Numbered from the stretch's first letter, positions 8,683 to 17,907 are shown. The stretch: DNA of 64,000 nt from Thermoanaerobaculia bacterium (GCA_022822365.1 JAJEBV010000021.1:1-64000), one strand, 5' to 3'. Program-made: numbers and translations. The notes: generated from the sequence alone by a model not told the origin.

Positions 8683-9972
8683 ATGACCAGATTGACCAAG
8701 AAGCGACTCATTCCCTTCGTGACGCTCCTGCTGGCTGTCGGCATGGCCGGCCAGACCTTCGCCCAGACGGGCTACGGCGGCGGGGGCAGCGGCCTCCCCC
8801 GGGTCGAACTGCCCGACGAGCCGTGGATCATGAACACCCACCTGATCCCCGAGGTGAAGGTCTCCGTCGTCGCCCGCGGCATCAACCGGCCGTGGTCCCT
8901 CGCCTTCCTGCCCAAGGGCGACATGCTGGTCACCGAGCGGGGTGGCGACCTGCGCCTGATCCGCGACGGCGTGCTGGTCGATGAGCCGATCTCCGGAGTC
9001 CCCGACGATGTGCTCGCCCGCAGCCTCGCCGGCATGATGGAAGTCGCCGCCCACCCGCACTTCGCCGACAACGGCTACGTCTATCTCACCTACACCCGGC
9101 AGGTCTCCGGCCGCGAGGGCACCGTCGCCCTGGTCCGCGGCCGGCTCGACGGCACGTCGCTCGTCGACGTCGAGGACGTGTTCGTCGCCGAGCCCTGGGG
9201 CGGCTCGATCGCCGCCGCGCGGCTCGCCTTCGTGCCCGGCGAGGACATCATGTACATGACGATGGGCGGAGCCTTCGGCGCCGACCTCGTCGACGGCACC
9301 CAGAGCTTCTTCGGCCACGCCAAGCTGGCCCAGGACCCGAACAGCCACGCCGGCAAGACGCTGCGCCTGCGCCTCGACGGCAGCGTGCCCGACGACAACC
9401 CCTTCGTCGGCATGGAGGGTCACAAGCCCGAGGTCTACTCGATGGGCCACCGCAACCAGATGGGCCTGGCGCTCCACCCCGAGACCCACCAGCCCTGGAC
9501 CACCGAGCACGCCCCGCAGGGCGGCGACGAGCTGAACGCGATCGAAGCCGGCAAGAACTACGGCTGGCCGGTCGTCTCCTACGGCCGCCACTACAACGGC
9601 GTGCGCATCTCCGAGCGCTTCTGGGCCGAAGGCATGGAGGAACCCGCGATCTTCTGGCTGCCCTCCATCGCGCCCTCCGGGCTCGCCTTCTACACCGGCG
9701 ACGCCTTCCCCGAGTGGAAGGGCAACCTCTTCGCCGGCGCGCTGATGACCGGCCGGATGCCGAACACCGGCCACCTCGAACGGTTGATCTTCAGCGAGAA
9801 GGGCGAGGAACTCGGCCGCGAGTGGCTGCTCAAGGAGATCGGCAAGCGCATCCGCGACGTCCGCCAGGGCCCCGACGAGTTCATCTACGTCATCACCGAC
9901 GAGCGGGACGGCGCGGTGATCAAGCTGGAGCCGGTCGAGAAGGCGGAAGAGGCCGAACCCGCCGCCGGGTAG
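8683..9972 (+). CDS. PQQ-dependent sugar dehydrogenase (GSDH/YliI family)
   Basis: A 429-aa secreted six-bladed-propeller sugar dehydrogenase. A signal peptide covers roughly residues 1-28 (ending TFAQ). Family blocks are clear: GINRPWSLAFLPKGDMLVTE near the start of the propeller, the active-site segment MGHRNQMGLALHPET, EHAPQGGDELNAIEAGKNYG and the late block SGLAFYTGDAFPEWKGNLF. It would oxidise an aldose or similar sugar in the periplasm with PQQ and calcium. It follows the cytochrome gene directly. A Gln/Tyr-rich acidic tail after IKLEPVEK looks disordered. Confidence 0.88.
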   Translation: MTRLTKKRLIPFVTLLLAVGMAGQTFAQTGYGGGGSGLPRVELPDEPWIMNTHLIPEVKVSVVARGINRPWSLAFLPKGDMLVTERGGDLRLIRDGVLVDEPISGVPDDVLARSLAGMMEVAAHPHFADNGYVYLTYTRQVSGREGTVALVRGRLDGTSLVDVEDVFVAEPWGGSIAAARLAFVPGEDIMYMTMGGAFGADLVDGTQSFFGHAKLAQDPNSHAGKTLRLRLDGSVPDDNPFVGMEGHKPEVYSMGHRNQMGLALHPETHQPWTTEHAPQGGDELNAIEAGKNYGWPVVSYGRHYNGVRISERFWAEGMEEPAIFWLPSIAPSGLAFYTGDAFPEWKGNLFAGALMTGRMPNTGHLERLIFSEKGEELGREWLLKEIGKRIRDVRQGPDEFIYVITDERDGAVIKLEPVEKAEEAEPAAG

Positions 9973-11872
9973 CTACGGCGTGTACCAGATCGGCGAACTC
10001 CACGCCCGTTCCTGGTGGGTGGCGTGGAGATCGGGGTTCGGCTCGATGCCGAGGCTGAGCGCGTCCCAGGTCGACCAGCGGCAGGTCGGATTCTCGAGTA
10101 CACGGACGTAGTAGAAGGAGCGGGCGGCGGCGTTGAAGTCCGGGTCGGTCCAGGTGGTCCGGAGTTCGACGGCGCCCTTGTCCCGGCTGATCGAGCAGTC
10201 GTCCAGGTTGACCTGGGCGCCGTTGTCGCCGCAGCGGTGCGTTTCGGGATCCGGCTCCAGGCCGTCGGAGCAGACGACGTCGTAGACGCGCTCCTTTGCT
10301 TCGCCGTCCTCGAGCCAGCCCTTTGATGACCTGGGCCCGCTGCAGCCAGGCGTTCTCCGGATCGCGCAGGGCCCAGACCAGGAAGCTCGGTGCAACTTCG
10401 TTCCCAGATGCCGGCGAGGGCGCCGGCGCACCCAGTGTGCGGCTCCCCGCCGCACCGAGGTCGCCGCCCATCGGCACGCCGGCCTCGTAGGCCGCGGCGA
10501 CCTGATCGGCGGCGCCGGCGATCGCCTCATCGAGTCCGAAGCCGCCGAAGAAGCGCACCCGGATGCGCGTGCCCGAGGTGGCGAACGACTCGCGTCGCTT
10601 CAACGCGTCGAAGATCGCGGCGCGGGTGTTCCCGTCCGCCCACACCCCGGCCAGGCCGCCGGTACCGTGAGTGGCCTGGCGCGGCGTCCAGAAGTTCTCC
10701 CAGCCGCCGTCCTCCTCGCGGTAGGCGGAGCCACGGGCCTGGGGCGTGTTCGTCCTCGAGCTGAAGCGATTGTTCTCCTCGTAGGAGCCGGCGCTGACGT
10801 GACTGTCGCTCGAACCGACCGCGCCGAGGGCATAGGGGTTCACGCCCAGGCGCTCCTCCATCTCGAGCCCGGTCAGCAGTGCGTCCCGCCAGTAGCCGCC
10901 CTTGAAGATGGAAATCGGATCCGTGTTGTTCACCCGGTCCAGGTAGTACTGGACGATCTGGAAGTCGGCCCACTCGTCGTTCGGCGACAGCGACGGATGG
11001 ACCTCCGACGTGCCCTTCTGCTGGCTGATCTCGGCCACCGGCTCGTTCCGGATCCGCTTGGCCGCGAACTCGGCGTCGATCTCCGCCCCCTTCCAGGTCT
11101 CCCGGTCGGGAAAGGCCAGGCCGTCGCTCTGGTTCATGTTGTGCGGCATCGCCAGCGCCTCGATCCCCTCCTCGCGCAGGCCGTCGAGCCAGTTCCAGAG
11201 ATCCTCGGGGTCGCCGTCGAGAGAGCTGAAAGGCAGCTCCGGCGCCTCGCCGCCGCGGAAGATCACGTTCCGGTGCACGTGGCGGCCACCGACTCCCTTC
11301 GTGTACTCGTAGCCAATCAGGGCGGTGAACCGACCCGGATCGTTGTGCCGCTCAGCGGACTCGATGATCCGCTGCCAGGCGCTCGCCCGCACCTCCGGCC
11401 CGTTGATCGGGTCACCCGTGGCGGCCAGTTCCCGCAACCGGCTCAGCGCTCCCAGCCGCGCCCGGGCCGCGCCGCCCTGGCCGCTGAACAGATCCTCGGT
11501 CAGTGGATGTCCATAGGTGGGACTGTCCGGTTCGATCAGCGCCGGAAGGGCGCCCAGGTACTCCGCGTGGTCGGTCACGGCAAGAAAGTCGAGCGGCGCG
11601 CCGGAGAGCCGGATCGACTCACCCGACGGGTGCGGAATCGCCTCTCCCCTGGCGAACCGGTAGGCGTCGTCGGGGGTCGTGCGGACCGTGCCCATGAAGG
11701 CGTCGTGCGAGTACATCGTGTGGATGTGCATGTCGCCGAACAGGGCGACCCGGTCGGCCGGCGCGGCGGCCGCGGCGCCGTCGCGTCCGGCGGCGCGGTT
11801 GGCCTCTTCGCCCGCGGGCGCGCCGCAGGCGAGAGCGGTCAGGGCGAGAGCAAGGAGACCGGGCTTGGTCAT
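9973..11872 (-). CDS. DUF3604 lipoprotein, frameshifted near the 3' end
   Basis: About 630 aa when repaired. The lipoprotein signal LALTALACGAPAG is followed by a DUF3604 domain: FGDMHIHTMYSHDAF, DFLAVTDHAEYLGALP, PHNMNQSDG and GSSDSHVSAGSYEE give the His/Asp metal sites of a PHP-like fold. The function of DUF3604 proteins is not established. At 10319-10321 a run of three C (GGG on the coding strand) adds one base: the first frame runs into an unrelated arginine-rich tail ending at 9920, whereas the second frame gives the expected SKGWLEDGEAKERVYDVVCS and ends YTP at 9973. Either a true mutation or a homopolymer error. A short repeat copy (R4) is read in frame upstream of it. Confidence 0.8.
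10408..10440 (+). repeat. R4, short hairpin repeat inside the DUF3604 gene
   Basis: GCCGGC-GAGGGC-GCCGGC hairpin followed directly by GCACCCAGTGTG. It lies antisense to the DUF3604 gene and is translated in that gene's frame as LGAPAPSPASG, inside an otherwise conserved region, about 90 bp from the frameshift. Confidence 0.65.
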
Positions 11873-11921
11873 CGGCGAGGCCCTCCAGGTTGTCGATGCG
11901 GTCCCCCTACGATAGCGGAGG

Positions 11922-12833
11922 TCACTCCGTCTTCTTCACCACCACGAACGTGATGTCGTCCTCCGGCGCCGCGAAGGCCAGCACGTCTTCCCGCAGCCGC
12001 TCACAGATCTCCGGCGCCGACTCACCGCGGACGGCCTCCAGCAACGCCTCGGCTCGCTCCTCGAGATACCGGCCGCCGCCGTGCTCGGCGAAGCCGTCCG
12101 TGTACAGCAGGAGCAGGTCCCCGGCCTCGAGCAGCTCCACCTCGCTGACCTCGTAGGGCCGCTTGTAGCCGAGGGGACCCGGGTCGACGCGCTCGTCCAT
12201 GTAGGCGTTCGACGCGAACATGCCGACCGGCGGGAAGCGGACGAGCTGTTCTTCGGGCAGGTGCTCGATGCGGCCCGGCCGGCCGGCGAACACCAGGGGC
12301 GCCGGGTGGCCGGCCGAGAAGAAGCGGAACCTGCCCTGCTCGGACACCTCGCCATAGACCATCGTGAGGTACTTGTTCAGGGTGGTCGACTTGTAGAAGC
12401 GCTGGTTGATGTGCTCGAACAGCCGGGTCGTGATCTCGCCGAAGAGGTCGAGTTCGTAGTACGCCCCCAGCAGGAAGGCCTGGTGGAGCATGGCCGCCAC
12501 CAGCGCGTCCGTCACCTTGTGCCCGGAAACGTCGGCCACCAGGACGCCGGCCCGCTGCTGGCACTTGCGCAGACCGGCGACGACCTCCTCCCGTCCCGCC
12601 GCTTCCGCCTCGCGAAGCCGGCGCTCCAGGTCGTAGCGCTGCTTGAAGTCGAGGTAGATCACATGGTCGCCGCCGATCGCCCGCAGCAGCGGAACGGAGA
12701 CCTCGTGCACCTCCACGCCGCGCAGGTTCGGCAAGTCGCCCGGCTCCGGCTTCGTCGCCAGGCCGATCTCCTCGAGATTGGCCAGCTCGGCGCGAATCGC
12801 GGCCCGCCAGGCATCGGTCGGTCTCTGGGGCAC
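11922..12833 (-). CDS. SpoIIE/RsbU-type protein phosphatase
   Basis: A 303-aa PP2C-like serine phosphatase. Metal-binding aspartates are in the blocks GVLVADVSGHKVTDALVAAM, LLLLYTDGFAEHG and EDDITFVVVK. The N-terminal 60 residues have no named sensor domain. Proteins of this type usually dephosphorylate anti-anti-sigma factors in partner-switching stress or biofilm pathways; no partner kinase or STAS gene is nearby. The start is GTG at 12833, preceded by AGAAGGA about 9 nt upstream. Confidence 0.85.
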   Translation of the reverse strand: MPQRPTDAWRAAIRAELANLEEIGLATKPEPGDLPNLRGVEVHEVSVPLLRAIGGDHVIYLDFKQRYDLERRLREAEAAGREEVVAGLRKCQQRAGVLVADVSGHKVTDALVAAMLHQAFLLGAYYELDLFGEITTRLFEHINQRFYKSTTLNKYLTMVYGEVSEQGRFRFFSAGHPAPLVFAGRPGRIEHLPEEQLVRFPPVGMFASNAYMDERVDPGPLGYKRPYEVSEVELLEAGDLLLLYTDGFAEHGGGRYLEERAEALLEAVRGESAPEICERLREDVLAFAAPEDDITFVVVKKTE

Positions 12834-12863
12834 GGCGCGGTTTCCTTCTGCCTGTGAGGAGGC

Positions 12864-13454
12864 TCAGGCGAAGACGCGCGGCTCGAAGTCCTCGGCGTTG
12901 ACGATCGAGGCGCTGTCGCCGGTCGCCCGGATGACGAAGAAGCCCTTCCGTTCGGCGTGACGGGCCACCTCGTCCGACGCCTGAAGATAGGCCATCGCGC
13001 CGTAGACCTTGCGATCGCGGTACTCGGGCCACCACTCCTTGAAGCGGCCCAGCTTCGACCGGAACCGCCTGACGTCCTCCGGCCGAAGCGTCGTCTTGAC
13101 CTCGGCCACGACGATCTCCTCGCCGTTGACCGCCAGGATGTCCACCTCGTAGCTCTCGCCGCCTCGCCTCTCCAGAGTGCGCTGCGCGAGCCGATGAACG
13201 TCGACGTCCCGGCCAGCGAGCAACCTGACCAGATCGCCCCTGACCAGGCTCTCCATCAGCTTGCCCCACTGCGTCGTGAACAGATCCTCCGCCTTCTTCA
13301 GACGCCGGTCCGTCTCCTGCATCCGACGGTCCGTCTCCTGCATCTGTTCGTCTGTCTTTCTCTGGGACTCCCCGAGTCCCCGGATGCTCAGGGTGAGTTC
13401 CCGCAACTCTTCGAGGGTTGGAGCTTCGCCGCGCTCCTCGTGGGGGATGGTCAT
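12864..13454 (-). CDS. DUF3782-like PD-(D/E)XK protein with coiled coil
   Basis: A 196-aa protein. Residues about 15-75 form a heptad-like coiled coil with a tandem EQMQETDRRMQETDRRLKK. The C-terminal half has a nuclease-fold core: YEVDILAVNGEEIVVAEVKT contains the D-x-n-(E)xK pattern. This architecture is the DUF3782 family, widespread and of unproven function. The ATG at 13454 is chosen because the upstream open frame is low-complexity arginine/alanine sequence crossing a repeat. It lies 30 bp upstream of the SpoIIE gene on the same strand. Confidence 0.75.
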   Translation of the reverse strand: MTIPHEERGEAPTLEELRELTLSIRGLGESQRKTDEQMQETDRRMQETDRRLKKAEDLFTTQWGKLMESLVRGDLVRLLAGRDVDVHRLAQRTLERRGGESYEVDILAVNGEEIVVAEVKTTLRPEDVRRFRSKLGRFKEWWPEYRDRKVYGAMAYLQASDEVARHAERKGFFVIRATGDSASIVNAEDFEPRVFA

Positions 13455-13674
13455 GTTCGGTCGTCGCCTTTCTTCGGTTGTGGCGCCAGAACGCCGTGAA
13501 GCTGTGGGACCTGAAACAAGCAGGCCGGAGGGGCAACGCCGCGCAAAGCCGGCAAGGGGTTCGGAGCGTAGCAGGCGGAGTGGGAGCAACGTGCCGACGT
13601 CGCTGCGGGCGCTGCTGTGCAGCGGGATTCTCGCCGCAGGAACCGGAAGCACAGCGTCCCACGCTGGCATCCGG

Positions 13675-13722
13675 AACCGGGTGCGCCGGCGCCCTCGCCA
13701 GCTGCCGCCGCGGGCGGCCTGG
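13675..13722 (-). repeat. R5, hairpin repeat copy
   Basis: On the minus strand it reads GCCGCC-CGC-GGCGGC (hairpin 2), then GCTGGC-GAGGGC-GCCGGC (hairpin 3 with one G.U pair), then GCACCCGGT. Hairpin 1 is not recognisable. It lies 221 bp upstream of the DUF3782-like gene in the same orientation. Confidence 0.7.
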
Positions 13723-13787
13723 AAGACGCGCCGCGAAGCCGCGACCCTCCCGCGGCGGCACAGCCACACGATTCCCTGAAGAGACAA

Positions 13788-13815
13788 GGGCGCCGGGCCT
13801 TGCGGCCCGGCGCCC
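13788..13815 (-). terminator. strong hairpin downstream of the secreted protein gene
   Basis: A perfect 12-bp inverted repeat, GGGCGCCGGGCC and its complement, with a 4-nt loop. On the minus strand it is followed by CTTGTCTCTT, a weak pyrimidine tract. It lies downstream of the minus-strand gene ending at 14004. A near copy is at 17971-17990. Confidence 0.55.
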
Positions 13816-14003
13816 CGAAAGGTTGGCAGCGATGAAAGAGCGGCGTGTGCGCTACTCATCACTCAGGTTTTTCGTTTGGACAGACGGCCTAAGCTTGAAC
13901 CTCCATCGCTGCCTGGCAGAGGCTCCCGAAGGGGCAAGGAGTCGGTGCTGATGATCACCGCGAACCCCGCCGAGGGCGCTGCCGTTGGACTGTCGCTCGC
14001 TCC

Positions 14004-15275
14004 CTACTCCGAGGTCGGCGGGAACGGGTTCTCGGGAACGAGTTCGCTTCCCTGGTGGGCAGCGGCCGCCGAACCGGACGGACAGACCACCATGATCTGA
14101 GTCGTAGCCGCCAACCGGCTGGTCCCCTTCGCGGTAACGATGGATGGCGTGACGTTGTCGCCCTGGTCGGTTGCCACGTAGGCCGACACCGTGACGGTGG
14201 CCGTGTTGTTCTTCGCGGGCTTCGCCTGCGGGTTGCAGTAGTCCCCGTGCGGATGGATGACCAACGTTCCCACGTTCCCCGCGACATCGAAAGTCATGCC
14301 GCCGTCTTCGGCCGCGGTGCCGTCCGCCGCCGCCCCGATGGGGCGGTTGCCGACGCCGCCAAGCGAAGCCGTCATGCCGCCGTCCGTAGCCGGCGAAGCG
14401 TTGTTCCCGTCGGAAGTCAGACTAAGCGGCGGACCGCCGGGATGACCCGTCAGGAAGTTGTACCCGGCCGGAACGCCGGCCGTCAGGACGGACGGTTCGG
14501 GATCCGCGGAAGTGAGGAAATGCCCCGTGCCGTTGCCCCAAAGGTCGAACTTCATCTCGTTTCTGCCGTCAGCCGCCAGCGGCCTGAGCACCCGGTTGGT
14601 GGTCGTCCGCTTGCCGGTGAAGTCATTGACCGGACCCTGAGCGCGAAGGACGGTCTTGCCGTCGCCCTGCATGCAACTCGAAACGCGGCGATAGAAGGCC
14701 GTGCCGGCCGCATTGGCCGCGGCCGCGCCGCACCGCGCCGGAGCCGCCGGCGTCGGTTCCGGCAGGATCGTCGGCAGGATGCCGATGCGCCCGCTGGAGG
14801 TTTCCTTGAGCAGGACCGCGCCCTTGTCTTCCGCGTCCTTCTTGTCGTCGCCGGGGAAGGACATCGTCACTCCCTCGCCGGCGCTTGCCAGCTTGGCGCG
14901 GTCGTTCCCGAGCGTGTCCTTGGAAACGAGCGAGCCGACCGCCGAATGCATCTCGTCCGAGATCCAGTACCAGCCGCCATCCATGACGGGGCCGATTTCG
15001 AGCGTTCCGCCTTCGGCGCACGCCCTGGGGCCGTCGAACAGCATGGCTACCATGCCGTCCGCGTCGGGAGTCAGTTCGCCGGTCGTGATCGCGTTCCCGC
15101 AAGTCGCGACGACGTACACCATCTTGGCGTCCGCGTCGGCGGTGGCGATCAAGCCGCCTTCGCCCATGTAGACCGGCACCACGTGAGTGCAGTCCGGGCA
15201 GGTGACCGTCTGAGCGGCCGCCATCGAAACCACGCCGCAAAGCAGCGCGGCAATCACAGTGATTCTGAGATTCAC
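14004..15275 (-). CDS. secreted cysteine-containing protein of unknown function
   Basis: I do not recognise this 423-aa protein. It starts GTG at 15275 with AAAGG about 10 nt upstream, and has a Sec signal peptide (RITVIAALLCGVVSMAAAQT). The mature part has eight cysteines, beginning with a CPDC pair, many Gly/Ala/Asp residues and short blocks such as GGWYWISDEMHSAVGSLVSK and GTGHFLTSADPEPS. No membrane anchor or catalytic motif is visible. A hairpin lies directly before the ribosome binding site. It is next to a site-specific recombinase gene on the other strand and could belong to the same acquired block, which is inference. Confidence 0.7.
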   Translation of the reverse strand: MNLRITVIAALLCGVVSMAAAQTVTCPDCTHVVPVYMGEGGLIATADADAKMVYVVATCGNAITTGELTPDADGMVAMLFDGPRACAEGGTLEIGPVMDGGWYWISDEMHSAVGSLVSKDTLGNDRAKLASAGEGVTMSFPGDDKKDAEDKGAVLLKETSSGRIGILPTILPEPTPAAPARCGAAAANAAGTAFYRRVSSCMQGDGKTVLRAQGPVNDFTGKRTTTNRVLRPLAADGRNEMKFDLWGNGTGHFLTSADPEPSVLTAGVPAGYNFLTGHPGGPPLSLTSDGNNASPATDGGMTASLGGVGNRPIGAAADGTAAEDGGMTFDVAGNVGTLVIHPHGDYCNPQAKPAKNNTATVTVSAYVATDQGDNVTPSIVTAKGTSRLAATTQIMVVCPSGSAAAAHQGSELVPENPFPPTSE

Positions 15276-15292
15276 AGATTCAATACCTTTCC

Positions 15293-15313
15293 GGCTGTCG
15301 GATCTCGACAGCC
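15293..15313 (-). promoter_or_regulatory. 8-bp dyad before the secreted protein ribosome binding site
   Basis: GGCTGTCG and its exact complement CGACAGCC are separated by 5 nt. The dyad ends 17 nt upstream of the GTG at 15275, beside the AAAGG ribosome binding site. It could be an operator or an mRNA hairpin. Confidence 0.45.
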
Positions 15314-15563
15314 AACGTTGGCGAAGAAACCGGGCGCAAGCCCGTCCTTCAAGTGTTGCGTGCGCTCCAGGGCCCGAAGGGTTCCGGCCGCCGGGGCGCG
15401 GTGTCTCACGGCTGCCTGGGCGTTCGCCCGGGGCCGCTGTCGGGTTCGCATCACCTCCAGGGAAAAAAGTGCCGTGCTCTCGTTGTTTGAGATCTCGGGT
15501 TCGGCCCCGCGACGCCGCTCCGCGCCCCCTCCGAAACCCGTCGTGCGAGGCACGTTACTGCGC

Positions 15564-15580
15564 CATAAGGGGTGTTATGC
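15564..15580 (+). promoter_or_regulatory. candidate recombinase site 1
   Basis: CATAA-GGGGTG-TTATG: two inverted 5-bp arms around 6 nt, the layout of a tyrosine-recombinase core site, 8 bp before the recombinase start. Thirteen of its bases recur inverted at 18081-18093, and GCACGT lies just outside both sites. Function is inference. Confidence 0.35.
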
Positions 15581-15588
15581 ACTGCTGA

Positions 15589-16722
15589 ATGAGAGCTACA
15601 ACGCAAGAAGAAACGGACGTGAAACCGGAGCCGTTCGACAGCGCAAACGAACCGGCCGCCGAGCGCGAGTTCTCCGTCCGGGACGCGCTCCGGACCTCGC
15701 TGTCCGACAACACCCGCAGCGCCTACCGAACGGGCTGGCGCAGGTTCACCGCCTGGTGCGACGCCGCCGGCACGAACCCGATGGCCGCGACTCCGGACGA
15801 CCTGGCCAGCTTTGTCGTCCAACTGGCCTCCCGGCCCCCGTCACCCGCGGCGACGACCGCCGAACGGGCGCCGCTGTCCGTGGCGACGATCCGCGTCTAC
15901 CTTGCTGCCATCGGCCGCGAGTACCGCGAGCGGAACCGTCCCTCCCCCGTCGACGACTCGAGAGTGGCCGCCGTGCTGCGGGGACTCGGGCGCCGGAGGG
16001 AGCGGCGGGAGCGCCGGGTGAAGGCGCTGAGGGAGGAGGAACTCGCCCGCATCCTAGCCTGCTGCGACGAGCAGGCGACGAGCGGAAGCCGCGGGCTGAT
16101 CACGGTCCGCGACGCCGCGCTTCTCGCCGCGGGCTTCGCCGGCGCGCTCAGGCGCTCAGAGCTCTGCGCCCTGCTCGTCGAGGACGTGGAGTTCCTCGAT
16201 GATCCCCTCAGTCTGCAGGCGTGCGGGCCTGGCGGCCAGGGACCCGCTCCCCATGGAAGAGCCGCGACAGCAGCGGACGGCGCCTCCGGCGGGGCTGCCG
16301 GGATGTTCCTGCACATCCGCAGGTCGAAGACGGACCAGTTCGGCCGGGGCCAGCGCGTCGCCGTGCCGGAGGGCCGCCTGCTCAGGCCCGTATCCAGGCT
16401 CCGCCGCTGGCTGGCGCTCTCCGGCATCGACCGGGGGCCGCTGTTCCAGACGATGCGCCGCGGCGGCCACGTCCAGGGAAGGCCGTTGCACCCCACCGAC
16501 GTGGCGCGGCTGGTCAAGCGCTACGCCGCCGCCACCGGCCTCGACCCGGCCCACTACGCCGGGCATTCGCTGAGGGCGGGCTTCGTCACCAGCGCGGCCG
16601 CCCACGGGGCGCGCCTCGACAAGATCATGGAGGTCACCCGCCACGCCAGCCCCGCCACGGTCATGCGGTACATCCGGCACGCGGACGCCTTTGAGGATCA
16701 TGCCGGAGCGGCGTTCCTCTAG
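15589..16722 (+). CDS. tyrosine recombinase / integrase
   Basis: A 377-aa site-specific recombinase. An N-terminal SAM-like core-binding domain (about 30-145) precedes the catalytic domain. The full active-site set is present: Arg188 (ALRRSE), Lys247 (RRSKTD), His326 and Arg329 (GHSLRAG), His352 (RHASPATVM) and the nucleophile Tyr361 (RYIRH). A Gly/Ala/Pro-rich insertion of about 30 residues (206-238) sits before the lysine-bearing hairpin. No IntI-specific insertion is apparent. It is probably active. The start is ATG 15589, with GTG 15619 as an alternative. The neighbouring 13-bp inverted sites could be its targets. Confidence 0.88.
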   Translation: MRATTQEETDVKPEPFDSANEPAAEREFSVRDALRTSLSDNTRSAYRTGWRRFTAWCDAAGTNPMAATPDDLASFVVQLASRPPSPAATTAERAPLSVATIRVYLAAIGREYRERNRPSPVDDSRVAAVLRGLGRRRERRERRVKALREEELARILACCDEQATSGSRGLITVRDAALLAAGFAGALRRSELCALLVEDVEFLDDPLSLQACGPGGQGPAPHGRAATAADGASGGAAGMFLHIRRSKTDQFGRGQRVAVPEGRLLRPVSRLRRWLALSGIDRGPLFQTMRRGGHVQGRPLHPTDVARLVKRYAAATGLDPAHYAGHSLRAGFVTSAAAHGARLDKIMEVTRHASPATVMRYIRHADAFEDHAGAAFL

Positions 16723-16749
16723 CCGCCGGTCGAGACGCCTCCGCACTCG

Positions 16750-17907
16750 TCAACCGAGCAACTGGCCCGGCCTGATCCCGGCCAGATACGCTTCACACGG
16801 TTCGCAGCGGATGCCCTGAACCTCCAGCCGCTCCTCGCCACGGTAGAGAAGGCGCGCTTGAGCCTCCGGATAGTCCTCCAGAAAAGCGCGAAGCCCACGC
16901 AGATCGCGTGCGCGCACGGCGGCGCTGTTCTGCACCTCGAAGGCCCACAGGCCCTCTTCCCCGTACACGACGAAGTCCACTTCGGTGCCCGACTTCGTTC
17001 GCCAGAAAGACAGGTTCGCGTTCGAGCCCGAATAGTCGATCCACGCGCGCAGGTGCTGCGCCACCAGCCCCTCCAGGGCTCCTCCCTCGATCTCCTCCGG
17101 GCGATCGAGCGGACCAGCCGGACGAACCGATCGGAACACACCGGCGTCGAACCAGTAGAACTTAGGATGAACCGTGAGCTGACGCTTCTGGCGTCTCCTG
17201 AACACCGGAAGCCGAAAAGCCAGGTAGAGATCCTCGAGAATCCCAACGTACGCCTCGACCGTCTTGCGACTCGCGTGGACGTCCCGAGCCACTTCAGAGA
17301 CGTTCAGCACGGACCCGTGGGAGAACGAAACAGCCTCCACGAAACGCGCAAAGTCGTCGAGCCGTCGGACCAGACCCTCGGCCTGAACCTCCTCCCGCAC
17401 GTAGACCGCGACGTAGGAAGCGAGAGTCGCATCCGGTGTATCCGAGTCCCACACGACGGGCAGAAGGCCCCGACGCAGTCCGAGAGCAAGGTCGAACGAC
17501 GGCAGTTCCGCCGCCATGAACGGATGCATCCGCGCAAGCAGCAGCCGGCCCGCCAGCAGATTGACACCGGTCCTCCTGAGTTTGCGGGCCGAAGAACCCG
17601 TCAGGACGAAACGCGGAGCGGCGCGCCGGCCGCCCCGTTCGATCAGATGGTGGACCACGTCGAGCAGAGCGGGAACCTTCTGCACTTCGTCGATGACGAC
17701 GACCTCGGCGTCGGGCTCGCCGTCGACGAGTTCCCGGAGCCGGTCAGGCCGAGCAGCGAACCGCTGCGCCACCTCTGGCCGCAGGAGATCGAGCCAGAGC
17801 CCGTCGGCGAAGGCTTGCCGCAGGAACGTCGACTTGCCGGTCCCTCTCGGGCCGAACAGGAAGTGACTGGCCTCGGGGGGCCGGAAGAATCGTCCTAGAA
17901 ACGCCAT
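16750..17907 (-). CDS. AAA ATPase with DUF4143
   Basis: A 385-aa protein. The N-terminal AAA_14 domain has Walker A GPRGTGKST (19-27) and Walker B VVVIDEVQK (69-77); an arginine finger-like LTGSSARKLRR follows. The C-terminal half is DUF4143, with the characteristic TVHPKFYWFDAGVFRSV block and the nuclease-like TKSGTEVDFVVYG and WAFEVQNS, which carries Gln-Asn where Lys is common. Proteins of this type are abundant and variable in gene content between strains; a defence or mobile-element role is often suggested but not shown. It converges on the recombinase gene with a 27-bp gap. Confidence 0.85.
   Translation of the reverse strand: MAFLGRFFRPPEASHFLFGPRGTGKSTFLRQAFADGLWLDLLRPEVAQRFAARPDRLRELVDGEPDAEVVVIDEVQKVPALLDVVHHLIERGGRRAAPRFVLTGSSARKLRRTGVNLLAGRLLLARMHPFMAAELPSFDLALGLRRGLLPVVWDSDTPDATLASYVAVYVREEVQAEGLVRRLDDFARFVEAVSFSHGSVLNVSEVARDVHASRKTVEAYVGILEDLYLAFRLPVFRRRQKRQLTVHPKFYWFDAGVFRSVRPAGPLDRPEEIEGGALEGLVAQHLRAWIDYSGSNANLSFWRTKSGTEVDFVVYGEEGLWAFEVQNSAAVRARDLRGLRAFLEDYPEAQARLLYRGEERLEVQGIRCEPCEAYLAGIRPGQLLG

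Larger units (their letters stand above)
13455..14003. other. 549-bp intergenic region with repeat and terminator
   Basis: I find no supported gene. It holds repeat copy R5 (13675-13722), a perfect 12-bp stem terminator-like hairpin (13788-13815) and about 190 bp of unremarkable sequence before the end of the secreted protein gene at 14004. Confidence 0.5.
15276..15588. other. 313-bp divergent intergenic region
   Basis: Between the secreted protein and the recombinase. It contains the dyad at 15293-15313, a second small hairpin CGGGC-GCAA-GCCCG near 15330, and a candidate recombination site at 15564-15580. No gene is seen. Confidence 0.5.

Noticed and set aside
15564..15580. Possible integron attI/attC site
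   Set aside because: The GTTRRRY core is not met (GTTATGC), the recombinase lacks an evident IntI-type insertion, and no cassette array follows.
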